DNA of 64,000 bases. It comes from Photobacterium proteolyticum (GTDB lineage Bacteria; Pseudomonadota; Gammaproteobacteria; Enterobacterales; Vibrionaceae). This document shows, in pieces, positions 46,126 to 55,853 of this stretch. Both the position numbers and the translations under genes were made by a program. Numbering within the stretch: the first letter of the stretch is position 1; each line of letters starts with the position of its first letter. The notes under the pieces are model-generated. The model had not been told where the DNA came from. It did not search any database and was given only the letters and a program-made list of their open reading frames with translations. The DNA is taken from positions 208,216-272,215 of the forward strand of contig NZ_MJIL01000087.1 of NCBI RefSeq assembly GCF_001939735.1, written 5' to 3'.

Positions 46126-47019
46126 TTGCGCACTACACACTTGTCCTCTGCGATGCTGGGCTGCTCGCTAAGCATGTCTGCTTTGGCATGGAATGATGTT
46201 ACAACATCCTACGATACCTATACCCAACCTTTATTCTTGCACGCTTATACCGAGACGGTTCAGTACTCGGCCTCAAGTTCAGCCCCTCTTCTGGCTGCCA
46301 ATGCTGACAACGAGCTGAAGGAAAATCCTCTGCCGCTGCATCTATCGGGCTCGTCAGAGAAAGACTGGGACTATTTGCTGGGCCAGTCGTATACCATTCT
46401 AGGACTTAGCGTTGCTACCGTCGGGCTAATGACACTGTTGCCGGAGAGTGTGACAAACTGGGACGAAGAAGATCGTAACCTGAGTAACCTTGGGAAAAAA
46501 TGGTGGGACAATGTCAGTGCAGGGCCGGTTTGGGATGAGGATGCGCACTATCTTAACTACATTATGCACCCTTACTTTGGCGGGGTTTATTATACTGCGG
46601 CCCGCCATTCAGGCTTTAATGAGTGGGAATCGTTCTTATATTCCGCGACGATGTCGACGTTCTTCTGGGAGTATGGGGTAGAAGCTTTTGCCGAGGTCCC
46701 TTCCATTCAAGATATCATCGTAACACCGTTATTCGGTGCCGCCGTGGGTGAATGGATGTACCAGACCGAAGCCGATATTACTGCCAACGGCGGCGAGGTC
46801 ATGGGATCAGAAAAACTGGGGAACATCAGCCTGTTCCTGCTAAATCCAGTCGGCCATATCCACTATTGGATGACGAACTGGTGGGAAGGAGATACCGAAG
46901 TCAGCTTCACCTATACCCCTTGGTTTGGCAACACAGAAGCAGCCAACTTCGCCCTGGACGCCGGCGCAAACTACGATAGCGCCTTTATCGGCCTGCAAGT
47001 CAGGCTCGACCTAAACTAG
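46126..47019 (+). CDS. DUF3943 domain protein, exported
   Basis: 297-residue protein with an N-terminal signal peptide (SSAMLGCSLSMSALAW) and a DUF3943 region from about residue 130 (NYIMHPYFGGVYYTAARHSG, WEYGVEAFAEVPSIQDIIVTP). The C-terminal half looks like an outer-membrane or periplasmic fold, rich in Tyr and Trp. Function unknown. The start is TTG with GGAG six bases upstream; the first ATG is nine codons on. Confidence 0.75.
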   Translation: MRTTHLSSAMLGCSLSMSALAWNDVTTSYDTYTQPLFLHAYTETVQYSASSSAPLLAANADNELKENPLPLHLSGSSEKDWDYLLGQSYTILGLSVATVGLMTLLPESVTNWDEEDRNLSNLGKKWWDNVSAGPVWDEDAHYLNYIMHPYFGGVYYTAARHSGFNEWESFLYSATMSTFFWEYGVEAFAEVPSIQDIIVTPLFGAAVGEWMYQTEADITANGGEVMGSEKLGNISLFLLNPVGHIHYWMTNWWEGDTEVSFTYTPWFGNTEAANFALDAGANYDSAFIGLQVRLDLN

Positions 47020-47104
47020 CCGACACAACCTCTTAATATATGGTGATTTTTCAGGCACGCTCCGACATAATATGGTTTCTGTAAATTGTCACACATAGGC
47101 TGAG

Positions 47105-47818
47105 ATGGATTTAGGTATATTACTGGCGATGACGCTGATTTTTATTGGCTCGTTCGTACAAAGTTCAATAGGTTTTGGACTGGCGATAGTGACCGCACCT
47201 ATCCTGTTTCAAATTTCACCCAGCTATGTCCCGGCCCCTATTACTGTCGTAGCGCTTTTCCTGTCCGTCATCAATGCCAGCCATCACAGGGCAACCATTT
47301 CCCTGAAAGGATTGTGGATGGCGTTCATCGGCCGGGTGCCCGGCTCGGTGGCTGGCGCATTTCTGCTCTATTGGGTTGACGCGAACCAATTGTCGCTTTG
47401 GCTGGGCGTGCTGGTGATCCTCGCCGTGGTCGTCAGTTTACTCCCTTTCCGTATTCAGCCAACGCCAAACAGAATGATGATTGCCGGCTTTTTTTCCGGC
47501 TTCTTTGGTACCAGCTCCGGGATCGGTGGACCGCCAATGGCGCTGTTGCTACAGCATCAGGAGGGAAACTTAATCAGAGCCAACCTGTCGGCCTTCTTCG
47601 TGGTCAGCAGTTTGCTATCTTTGATCGTCCAGATCCCGATCGGCTATATGACGATGCACCATTTTTATCTGTCATTACCACTGCTCCCGGCTTCCTATCT
47701 CGGGTACAAGGTCGCAATGCGCTATATAAACCGAATCCCCAAAAAAACCGTTCGCCAGGCCTCGTTGGCTATTTGCTTTGTGTCGGGGATAACGGCCATT
47801 GTCTCGGCCCTTTCTTAA
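47105..47818 (+). CDS. TSUP (TauE/SafE) family permease
   Basis: 237-residue integral membrane protein with about seven helices and the family motifs FVQSSIGFGLAIVTAP and FFGTSSGIGGPPMALLLQ. Members export sulfite, sulfoacetate and other organosulfur anions; substrate unknown here. cysB lies two genes away, but no cysB-like control is visible. Confidence 0.85.
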   Translation: MDLGILLAMTLIFIGSFVQSSIGFGLAIVTAPILFQISPSYVPAPITVVALFLSVINASHHRATISLKGLWMAFIGRVPGSVAGAFLLYWVDANQLSLWLGVLVILAVVVSLLPFRIQPTPNRMMIAGFFSGFFGTSSGIGGPPMALLLQHQEGNLIRANLSAFFVVSSLLSLIVQIPIGYMTMHHFYLSLPLLPASYLGYKVAMRYINRIPKKTVRQASLAICFVSGITAIVSALS

Positions 47819-47836
47819 AGGGACTATGGATTAGGA

Positions 47837-49039
47837 TTAAAGGGATTCAGGCATCCACTCTGCATGAATTAATATATTCCTTGGCGTAATCGGCTTGGGA
47901 CAAAAAGTGCCAACGGACACCTGATATCCCGACTCTTCCATATAGCAGGCCCGGTCGAACACCAGCCACATCTCCAGCGGACGCCTGAACAACTGGCGTA
48001 CTAACTCCATTCGCTCCACAAGCGCAAAACGATTTTCACCCATCTGCTGCCAGTATTGATAGTCAATACCCGCAGGCAGAGTAACTTGCTTCTTGTCGGC
48101 TGCCCAACGGCAAAACTCCTCAAATCCGTTATTAAGCTGGGCTTTCTGGACATTTGGTACAGGCATATAGTCATCACAGCCTCGTACAAACCGTTGTAAG
48201 CTGTCAAAACCGAGACGAAAACTCACTTCGACAAAGCGCTGTTTGCGCACACGCTGGCCTGCCGTCACGGTCTCCTGCAACGGCAACCTCAAGTCATGCT
48301 TACCTAAAGTCAATGTGCTTTGCCGGCCGATCCGCGACAGTGGCTGATAATGGCTCGCTCGGATCAAGTGATAGCAACACGGAGAGATACTTACGGCCCG
48401 GCCTTGCTTGGCAGCCACACGCTGCAATAGCGATACATGCAAATCCCCACAAGCGTGGAGGGCAACCGCATGTTGCTGTGAGCAAATATGCTGCTCGCAG
48501 GCCGGATCAAAGGCATCACCCTGGACAAAATCAATCGGCAACTTAAGCTTACGGGCTGCCGCTTCCCCTTCTTCACACAATGCCTGTTGCCACTCCAAAC
48601 TGGTAACCGCTGTGCCGTGACTCGCAGCCAGTACCCGGCCGAGATACCCTTTGCCGGCGCACCACTCTAGCCAGGGTAATTCCAGCGTCGGGATGACTTG
48701 ATTAAATGCGGTGATCTGCTGCCACTTTCGTCCGGGGATCCCAATATCCAGCCCTTTAGGCAAAGGCTTTTGCTGACTGGGGTAAGACTCGGTCATTGCG
48801 AGCTGATACAGCTCCGCGGCATCAGGGATCCACTCGGCTAATGCCTGTGACAATGCGTCGCCGTCTTCGATATAGCGTGCAATCGCCTCGTCATCCAGCG
48901 ACATCAGCCACTGGCAAAGCCCGGGATGACTTTGCGTCCAGATCAGTTGATTTGAGGCAAACGGCATGAACTGCCAAAACTCGCGATTTGAGGTTAACAG
49001 CGCATCAAGGCGGCTATACAGTGGGGAATACCCTGTCAT
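47837..49039 (-). CDS. SAM-dependent methyltransferase (GSTCD-like)
   Basis: 400-residue protein with a central SAM-binding core: LEWCAGKGYLGRVLA (motif I), TSLEWQ, and VALHACGDLH. Cys-rich block SISPCCYHLI follows, as in the Methyltransf_32 family. Substrate unknown, probably an RNA or protein target. It ends 18 bases from the convergent TSUP gene. Confidence 0.8.
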   Translation of the reverse strand: MTGYSPLYSRLDALLTSNREFWQFMPFASNQLIWTQSHPGLCQWLMSLDDEAIARYIEDGDALSQALAEWIPDAAELYQLAMTESYPSQQKPLPKGLDIGIPGRKWQQITAFNQVIPTLELPWLEWCAGKGYLGRVLAASHGTAVTSLEWQQALCEEGEAAARKLKLPIDFVQGDAFDPACEQHICSQQHAVALHACGDLHVSLLQRVAAKQGRAVSISPCCYHLIRASHYQPLSRIGRQSTLTLGKHDLRLPLQETVTAGQRVRKQRFVEVSFRLGFDSLQRFVRGCDDYMPVPNVQKAQLNNGFEEFCRWAADKKQVTLPAGIDYQYWQQMGENRFALVERMELVRQLFRRPLEMWLVFDRACYMEESGYQVSVGTFCPKPITPRNILIHAEWMPESL

Positions 49040-49143
49040 GAAACGACTACTCTTCAGGCAAAATGGGGATCAGCCCGGCATTTTATAATAGAGCCGCTAT
49101 TTTTACTCATTATTTTGACCAAGAAGAGGTTTGACCCAAAAGA

Positions 49144-49167
49144 AAGGGCCGCACAAGTGCAGCCCTT
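49144..49167 (-). terminator. cysB terminator
   Basis: AAGGGC-GCAC stem (one wobble) followed on the minus strand by TCTTTTGG. Confidence 0.7.
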
Positions 49168-49186
49168 ATCACGCTTTGTCTTGTTA

Positions 49187-50483
<1,297 letters not shown>

Positions 50484-51245
50484 ATGAGTATACCTTTAAT
50501 GATTGGCCTCATTTCGTTGTTGCTAATACTGATTGTTGGATACAACATCATCATTCAGTATCGCCAACGTCTAGAAAGCGCGAAGCACCAAGAGCTGGCC
50601 AAATTCATTGCAATCATTGATGCTACTGAAGATCTTATCGGTAACGCTCACCATTTGCCGTACAGCAAAGAACTTCTGGTGTGCCTGAACCAACGAATTT
50701 TGCACGCGCTGGAGAGTATGAGCGAAGCTGATCCTTCGGACAGAAACCTGCCTGCGCGAATCAAAAATGTTGCCGAGCAAATCAACCAGCTCCAGCAGAA
50801 TTATTCCAATGCCGATGTGGCGAGCTTCAAAGTGCCGAGCACCGACAAACAGGCGATTGGAATGCTGCAACTTGTAAAACGTCTGAAAACCGTTATTAAG
50901 AGCGAACATAGCAAAGGTCGATTTGCTACTCAGGCTTTTGTGGCCGAGAATGCCCGCCTGGAAGGTATTCAGTTACGGATCAACATTGAAAATGTTATCA
51001 AGCGTGCCAACGATGCCCGCATGAAACGCCAGCTTGGTACGGCGAAACAGCTACTTAAAAAAGGCATTGATGTACTGGCGAGCAAAAATGACAATTACGC
51101 CAACCAGACCCGTGATAAGCTGCAGAAGATGCTGGGCGAAATTGACAGCAGCCAAAATCAGAACCATGAGCATGAACGCCAGCAAATCATCGAGAAAGAA
51201 CAGGATGATTTGGATGTATTGTTCCAGCCTAAACGGAAATGGTAG
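50484..51245 (+). CDS. Unknown membrane-anchored coiled-coil protein
   Basis: 253 residues: an N-terminal transmembrane helix (MIGLISLLLILIVGYNIII), then almost entirely charged helix with predicted coiled coil (about 25-235). Similar proteins next to cysB occur in other Vibrionaceae, sometimes labelled DNA repair ATPase without basis; no ATPase motif is present. ATG at 50484 places the hydrophobic helix at the N terminus; the longer ORF from 50403 is not supported. Confidence 0.65.
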   Translation: MSIPLMIGLISLLLILIVGYNIIIQYRQRLESAKHQELAKFIAIIDATEDLIGNAHHLPYSKELLVCLNQRILHALESMSEADPSDRNLPARIKNVAEQINQLQQNYSNADVASFKVPSTDKQAIGMLQLVKRLKTVIKSEHSKGRFATQAFVAENARLEGIQLRINIENVIKRANDARMKRQLGTAKQLLKKGIDVLASKNDNYANQTRDKLQKMLGEIDSSQNQNHEHERQQIIEKEQDDLDVLFQPKRKW

Positions 51246-51327
51246 GGCGACAGTTTAGGTAAGTTTCCGATACAAAGAACACCACAAACAAGGCCGCGTA
51301 ATGCGGCCTTGTTTTATTTACATCATC

Positions 51328-51341
51328 TATACCCAAGCCAC
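51328..51341. repeat. Relic of a repeat-element end
   Basis: TATACCCAAGCCAC matches the outer 14 bases of the dispersed element, touching the 3' end of the ProV-like gene. Short enough that chance cannot be excluded. Confidence 0.35.
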
Positions 51342-51343
51342 TA

Positions 51344-52603
51344 TCAGGCAGCCAGCGACTTACTCGTCTTCAGCTTTTTTACCTTTTCATCGTCCTCTTC
51401 ACTTCCCGCCTGATCACTGAGTACTTCCGCGAGCGTCGAACGGGACAATCGCCCTTCAACGTCACCGTCCGCGTTGATAACCGGCAACGGGTGCTCGCTG
51501 TCGAGCGTTTCAGGGATCACGGCTTCCAGCAAGGCGTCGGTATGAACCGCTGGCACACTATCGAGCAATGACGGGTCGATGGCCTTGTCATACTCAGACT
51601 GCTCGACACCCTCAAGCGTTTCTTGGGTGATCACGCCCTGATAGCCATCTTCGTTAATATAATAGCCATAATCATCCTTGGACTTGCGCATCTCGGCAAG
51701 TGCCTCACCGATAGTCTCAGCAGAAATACGGCAGACCTGCGGCTTCATGACCGTCTCGACAGTCAGAGCACGCGCCCGGTTGACATCCTTCACGAAGGCT
51801 TCAACATAATCGTCAGCAGGATGGAGCAAAATATCAACCGGCTCTCCCTGCTGTACCAACACGCCATCGCGCAAAATGGCAATACGATCGCCAAGACGCA
51901 GCGCCTCATCCAGATCATGGGTGATAAACACAATTGTCTTGTGTAGTTTTTCCTGCAACTCAATAAGCTGATCTTGCATCTCGCTCCGGATCAGGGGATC
52001 CAACGCCGAGAACGCCTCATCCATCAGCAAGATATCAGCATCGGTACACAAGGCTCTGGCCAGCCCGACACGCTGCTGCTGACCACCGGACAGATTTGCG
52101 GGAAAATGCTTGTCATAACCGTCAAGCCCTACGGTTTCTAACCAGTATCTTGCCAGCTTTTCACGCTCTTGCTTCGCGACCCCCTGGATCTGTAGCCCGT
52201 AGCCAATATTATCCAAGACACTACGATGAGGCATTAGCCCAAAGCGCTGGAATACCATCGACATCTTATGACGACGAAACTGCTGCAAGGCCTTATCGTC
52301 AAACGACATCACATCACTGCCTTCGACTTCTATTACCCCTGCGGTAGGATCTATCAAGCGATTGAAATGACGGATAAGGGTCGATTTTCCCGAGCCCGAC
52401 AGCCCCATCACAACGAAGATTTCGCCGGGGTAGATATCCATATTGATGTCACTGAGTCCAACGGTATGCCCGGTTTCGGCCAGGATGTCGTCCTTGGACT
52501 TGCCCTCTTTCACCTGCTGCAATACTTTGCCGGCATTGGGACCAAAGACCTTGTAAAGGTTCTTTACCCTTATTAACGGGGTCTTTCGCTCTTTACTAGC
52601 CAT
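51344..52603 (-). CDS. proV: ProV-type betaine/proline/choline ABC transporter ATPase
   Basis: 419-residue ATPase with Walker A GLSGSGKS, signature LSGGQQQRVGLARAL, Walker B ILLMDEAFSALDP, and two C-terminal CBS domains (about 280-400) that in OpuA-type systems sense ionic strength. A Lys-rich tail follows. Its start overlaps the permease end by eight bases. Last gene of proX-proW-proV, the order found in Vibrio. Confidence 0.92.
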   Translation of the reverse strand: MASKERKTPLIRVKNLYKVFGPNAGKVLQQVKEGKSKDDILAETGHTVGLSDINMDIYPGEIFVVMGLSGSGKSTLIRHFNRLIDPTAGVIEVEGSDVMSFDDKALQQFRRHKMSMVFQRFGLMPHRSVLDNIGYGLQIQGVAKQEREKLARYWLETVGLDGYDKHFPANLSGGQQQRVGLARALCTDADILLMDEAFSALDPLIRSEMQDQLIELQEKLHKTIVFITHDLDEALRLGDRIAILRDGVLVQQGEPVDILLHPADDYVEAFVKDVNRARALTVETVMKPQVCRISAETIGEALAEMRKSKDDYGYYINEDGYQGVITQETLEGVEQSEYDKAIDPSLLDSVPAVHTDALLEAVIPETLDSEHPLPVINADGDVEGRLSRSTLAEVLSDQAGSEEDDEKVKKLKTSKSLAA

Positions 52604-53495
52604 GATCGTGGCCTCCTAAGTGCTGCTGAGTACGTTTGGCATAGCTTTGCGTGACCCGGTCAAAAATGATCGCCAGCGCCACAATCGCCAAACCATTAAG
52701 CAGGCCTAGCGTAAAATACTGATTGGTAATGGACTTCAAAACGGGTTGTCCCAAGCCTTTAACACCAATCATAGAAGCAATTACCACCATCGCCAGTGCC
52801 ATCATAATGGTCTGGTTGATACCGGCCATAATATTGGGCAGTGCCAGTGGTAGCTGAACACCCAGCAACCTCTGAGTCGGACTGGCACCAAACGCCGTGG
52901 CCGCTTCCAGCACCTCTTTATCCACCAGCCTGATACCAAGATTCGTCAATCGAATCACAGGCGGAATGGCATAGATCACCACCGCGATAACACCGGGTAT
53001 CTTGCCTATCCCGAGCAGCATCACCACCGGGATCAAGTAAACAAATGCCGGCATCGTCTGCATGACATCGAGCATCGGCGTCACAACCGACTGCACTCGG
53101 TTAGAGCGTGCCATCGCGATGCCTATCGGCACCCCGAGACCAATCGCCACCAGGGTCGAGACCAGAATAATACTCATGGTCCGCATGGTGTTCTCCCACA
53201 TCCCGAAAACACCAATCAATACAAAAGCGACGATAACCCCAACCGTTAGCTTCCAGGAGCGGCTGGCAACATAGGCCAACGCGGCAAGCACCCCGATGAC
53301 CAACCACCAGGGCGTGGCCAGCAATAATTTTTCAAAACCAATAAGAAAAGACAGCAGCGGGTCGAAAAACGCCTCGATACTGTCACCATATTCGCGGGAA
53401 AATGCTCGATAGGCACCATCCAACGTTTTGCGGATCTCCAGCAGCTGATGGCGGTCAAGCTGCGGAAATTCGGTAAACCAAGATTGATCAGACAT
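52596..53495 (-). CDS. proW: ProW-type betaine/proline/choline ABC transporter permease
   Basis: 299-residue permease with about six helices and the transport-loop EAATAFGASPTQRLLGVQLPLALP. Start ATG 53495, chosen over GTG two codons earlier. Sits between the binding protein and ATPase genes. Confidence 0.91.
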   Translation of the reverse strand: MSDQSWFTEFPQLDRHQLLEIRKTLDGAYRAFSREYGDSIEAFFDPLLSFLIGFEKLLLATPWWLVIGVLAALAYVASRSWKLTVGVIVAFVLIGVFGMWENTMRTMSIILVSTLVAIGLGVPIGIAMARSNRVQSVVTPMLDVMQTMPAFVYLIPVVMLLGIGKIPGVIAVVIYAIPPVIRLTNLGIRLVDKEVLEAATAFGASPTQRLLGVQLPLALPNIMAGINQTIMMALAMVVIASMIGVKGLGQPVLKSITNQYFTLGLLNGLAIVALAIIFDRVTQSYAKRTQQHLGGHDHG

Positions 53496-53524
53496 AACCA
53501 CTTAGATCCGATAGATTACAACAA

Positions 53525-53543
53525 GCCCGGCCTATAGCCGGGC
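53525..53543 (-). other. Intercistronic hairpin proX-proW
   Basis: GCCCGGC/GCCGGGC stem with five-base loop and no T run; probably sets lower expression of the downstream genes relative to the binding protein. Confidence 0.6.
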
Positions 53544-53552
53544 ACACTCCCA

Positions 53553-54551
53553 CTACAGCTCCGACAGGGCCTGTTTCACTTTCTTCGCGACCTCAGGACT
53601 CACCCACTGGGTCCACGTTGACTCATACTCAGTCAAGAAGTGCTCCATCGTGATTTCACCGTCTGCCTGATAGTCTTCCATCCAGGCCAGCAAGGTGTTC
53701 ATCTGCTGGTTGCCAAATGAACGCGACGACAGATATGCCAGTGCCTCTGGCGCTCGCTCGGCAAAGCTCTCAGTCACTACCGTATCAACCGGTGACGGCG
53801 GATACATGGTCGGCTTAGGATCTAAGCATTCTTCCTTGGTAATACAGGCCCGATAATGGTCTTCATCAATGCCGCTACCGAAATCAACCTTCACCATCTT
53901 GTATTTACCCAATACGGCCGTCGGTGCCCAGTAGTAGCCAAACCATGGTTCCTTGCGCTCGTAAGCTTTGGCAATAGCACCCGACAATCCGGCACCCGAG
54001 CCCGGATCGATTAGCTCAAACCCGGCTTTATCCAGCTCCATAGCGTGGAACAGATTACCAGCCGTTATCTGGCAGTTCCAACCCGCGGGGCATCCCATAA
54101 AGGCTGATTTTTCAGGGTCTTCCGGATGTTCAAACAGCTGTCGGTTTGCCTTGATCCCAGCAATAGTCGCCAGGCTCGGATCTTTTTCAACCAAATAAGC
54201 CGGCACCCAGAAGCCTTCTTCTCCCCCATCCGACAGGGTTGCACCGGCATAACGCAAGCGTCCTTCCTTGACCCCGCGATCCAGTGCCGCCTTCATTGAA
54301 TTACTCCACAACTCAGGCGCGATATCCGGTTCCCCTTTCTCAATCATCGAGGTACCTGTCGGCATTGTGTCGCCTGGTACCAACTCGGCATCACAGTCAA
54401 ACCCGTGCTGAAGAATAAACTTATCCACGTTGGCAATCAGCGTAGCTGAATTCCAGTTCATATCTGCAATAGTGACTGTTCCACACTCTTCTGCCGAGGC
54501 ATTAAATGAGGCCGTAGCAAGTAAAACTGATGTTGCGAGAAGCTTTCGCAT
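53553..54551 (-). CDS. proX: ProX-type betaine/proline/choline-binding protein
   Basis: 332-residue periplasmic binding protein (OpuAC domain) with a signal peptide cleaved after SFNASA. Trp-rich segments (WNSATLIANVDKFIL, GCPAGWNCQ, WFGYYWAPTAV) supply an aromatic ligand box; four Cys may form two disulfides. The substrate, betaine, choline or proline, cannot be resolved. First gene of the operon, behind a repeat-rich upstream region. Confidence 0.9.
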   Translation of the reverse strand: MRKLLATSVLLATASFNASAEECGTVTIADMNWNSATLIANVDKFILQHGFDCDAELVPGDTMPTGTSMIEKGEPDIAPELWSNSMKAALDRGVKEGRLRYAGATLSDGGEEGFWVPAYLVEKDPSLATIAGIKANRQLFEHPEDPEKSAFMGCPAGWNCQITAGNLFHAMELDKAGFELIDPGSGAGLSGAIAKAYERKEPWFGYYWAPTAVLGKYKMVKVDFGSGIDEDHYRACITKEECLDPKPTMYPPSPVDTVVTESFAERAPEALAYLSSRSFGNQQMNTLLAWMEDYQADGEITMEHFLTEYESTWTQWVSPEVAKKVKQALSEL

Positions 54552-54933
54552 AACAATGTCCTTATTTCGAATTTCGGTCCTTCAGTTATCTGAAAGCATG
54601 GTGTTACAACATTTCAGTAACACACATGTTGTTAGTATACTAAGTAATTATGTTGTTACATGTAAAGCAACAACACTAAACAGCAGCAAGTTACGTTAGT
54701 TAACTCCAAATAAAAATAGTTAGTACTGTAATCATTTAAATGCAACCAAATGCCCCAAACCACTGTAACTCATTTAACATCTAGTCTAAAAAACTGCCTT
54801 TAGCTAGCCTCATAGTGCTCTATTCCAACACTATAGGGCTCTATGCCAAGGCTTTGATTTGTTATACTCCCTGTCATAAAAGGGCTGATTTCAGTTCCAA
54901 CGACAATAAACCAGAGACTCAACAAGAATTCCC
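54552..54933. promoter_or_regulatory. proX/miaE divergent region with repeated ATGTTGTTA sites
   Basis: TGTTACAACAT (54602-54612), ATGTTGTTA (54626-54634), ATGTTGTTACA (54650-54660) and GCAACAAC (54667-54674) form an array of alternating orientation with ~23-25 base centre spacing. No ORF. Probably the operator array of an osmotic or ligand-responsive repressor such as BetI or a MarR-type CosR/OpuR (inference). Confidence 0.5.
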
Positions 54934-55728
54934 ATGAACGACACTCAGCGCATGATTGACGAGCTGTTATCGCCAATCAGACTATTTCTCCAGTGCGACA
55001 CGCCCGAAAGCTGGATTGAAGAAGCCAGAAAACCAGAGAACCTGATGGCTCTCCTTGTCGACCATTGCAATTGTGAACTGAAAGCCAGCCAGACTGCCAT
55101 GTGGCTAATTCGCAAATACGCAGTTGATGAAGAGAGCGGCAAGGAACTACTGGCATGGGCCAAGCCTTACGAGGACTTTGTCTATGGCAAAGCGCGCTGC
55201 ACAGATGCTTTCCACGGCAAGAAAAACGGCCTGTCAGCCCCGCTGGTTCCAAAGCCTGGCTTCATTCACGGCCAGGAACTCATCGACAAGATGGTTCGGC
55301 TAATCAAAGAGGAGTTTCATCACTTCGAGCAAGTGCTGGAGATCATGGAGCAACGTGATATTCCCTACAACAACTTGCGTGCAGGTCGCTATGCCAAGGG
55401 GCTAATGAAAGTTGTGCGGACCCACGAGCCTGCAACCCTGATCGATAAACTGATCATCGGTGCCTATATCGAAGCCCGCTCCTGCGAGCGTTTTGCCAAG
55501 CTGGCCCCTTATTTAGATGAAGAGCTGAAGAAGTTCTATATCTCGCTGCTCCGCTCTGAAGCGCGCCACTATCAGGACTACCTGACACTGGCCGAGCAAA
55601 TTGCGGGCGAAGACATCTCTGTCCGAGTGAAAGCGATTGGTGCCAGAGAAGCCGAGCTGATTAGCACTCCGGATTGCAGTTTCCGCTTCCACAGCGGTGT
55701 TCCGGCCTTTGCTGAAGCAGGAGCCTGA
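54934..55728 (+). CDS. miaE: MiaE, tRNA 2-methylthio-cis-ribozeatin hydroxylase
   Basis: Oxygen-dependent di-iron enzyme that hydroxylates ms2i6A-37 of tRNA. 264 residues; iron ligands in CELKAS, EEFHHFEQV, EARSCERF and EARHYQDY. Absent from E. coli but common in Salmonella, Pseudomonas and Vibrionaceae. Monocistronic. Confidence 0.93.
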   Translation: MNDTQRMIDELLSPIRLFLQCDTPESWIEEARKPENLMALLVDHCNCELKASQTAMWLIRKYAVDEESGKELLAWAKPYEDFVYGKARCTDAFHGKKNGLSAPLVPKPGFIHGQELIDKMVRLIKEEFHHFEQVLEIMEQRDIPYNNLRAGRYAKGLMKVVRTHEPATLIDKLIIGAYIEARSCERFAKLAPYLDEELKKFYISLLRSEARHYQDYLTLAEQIAGEDISVRVKAIGAREAELISTPDCSFRFHSGVPAFAEAGA

Positions 55729-55733
55729 TGCCT

Positions 55734-55743
55734 CCCCCCCCCC
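55734..55743 (+). repeat. Ten-base poly-C tract
   Basis: Homopolymer just after the miaE stop, in a purine/pyrimidine-rich spacer with CCTCTT/AAGAGG pairings. It is outside any reading frame. Confidence 0.7.
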
Positions 55744-55825
55744 TTAACAAGGAAGGCAGAGGAACCAGCGCACCGCCTCTTTTCAAGAGGAGACTGGAAG
55801 AGGTTAAGTTGCACTATACAGATAT

Positions 55826-55852
55826 AAAAAAACCGCCTTTCGGCGGTTTTTT
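55826..55852. terminator. Bidirectional terminator between miaE and topA
   Basis: AAAAAACCGCC pairs with GGCGGTTTTTT around TTTC, symmetrical, serving both convergent genes. Confidence 0.92.
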
Positions 55853-55853
55853 A

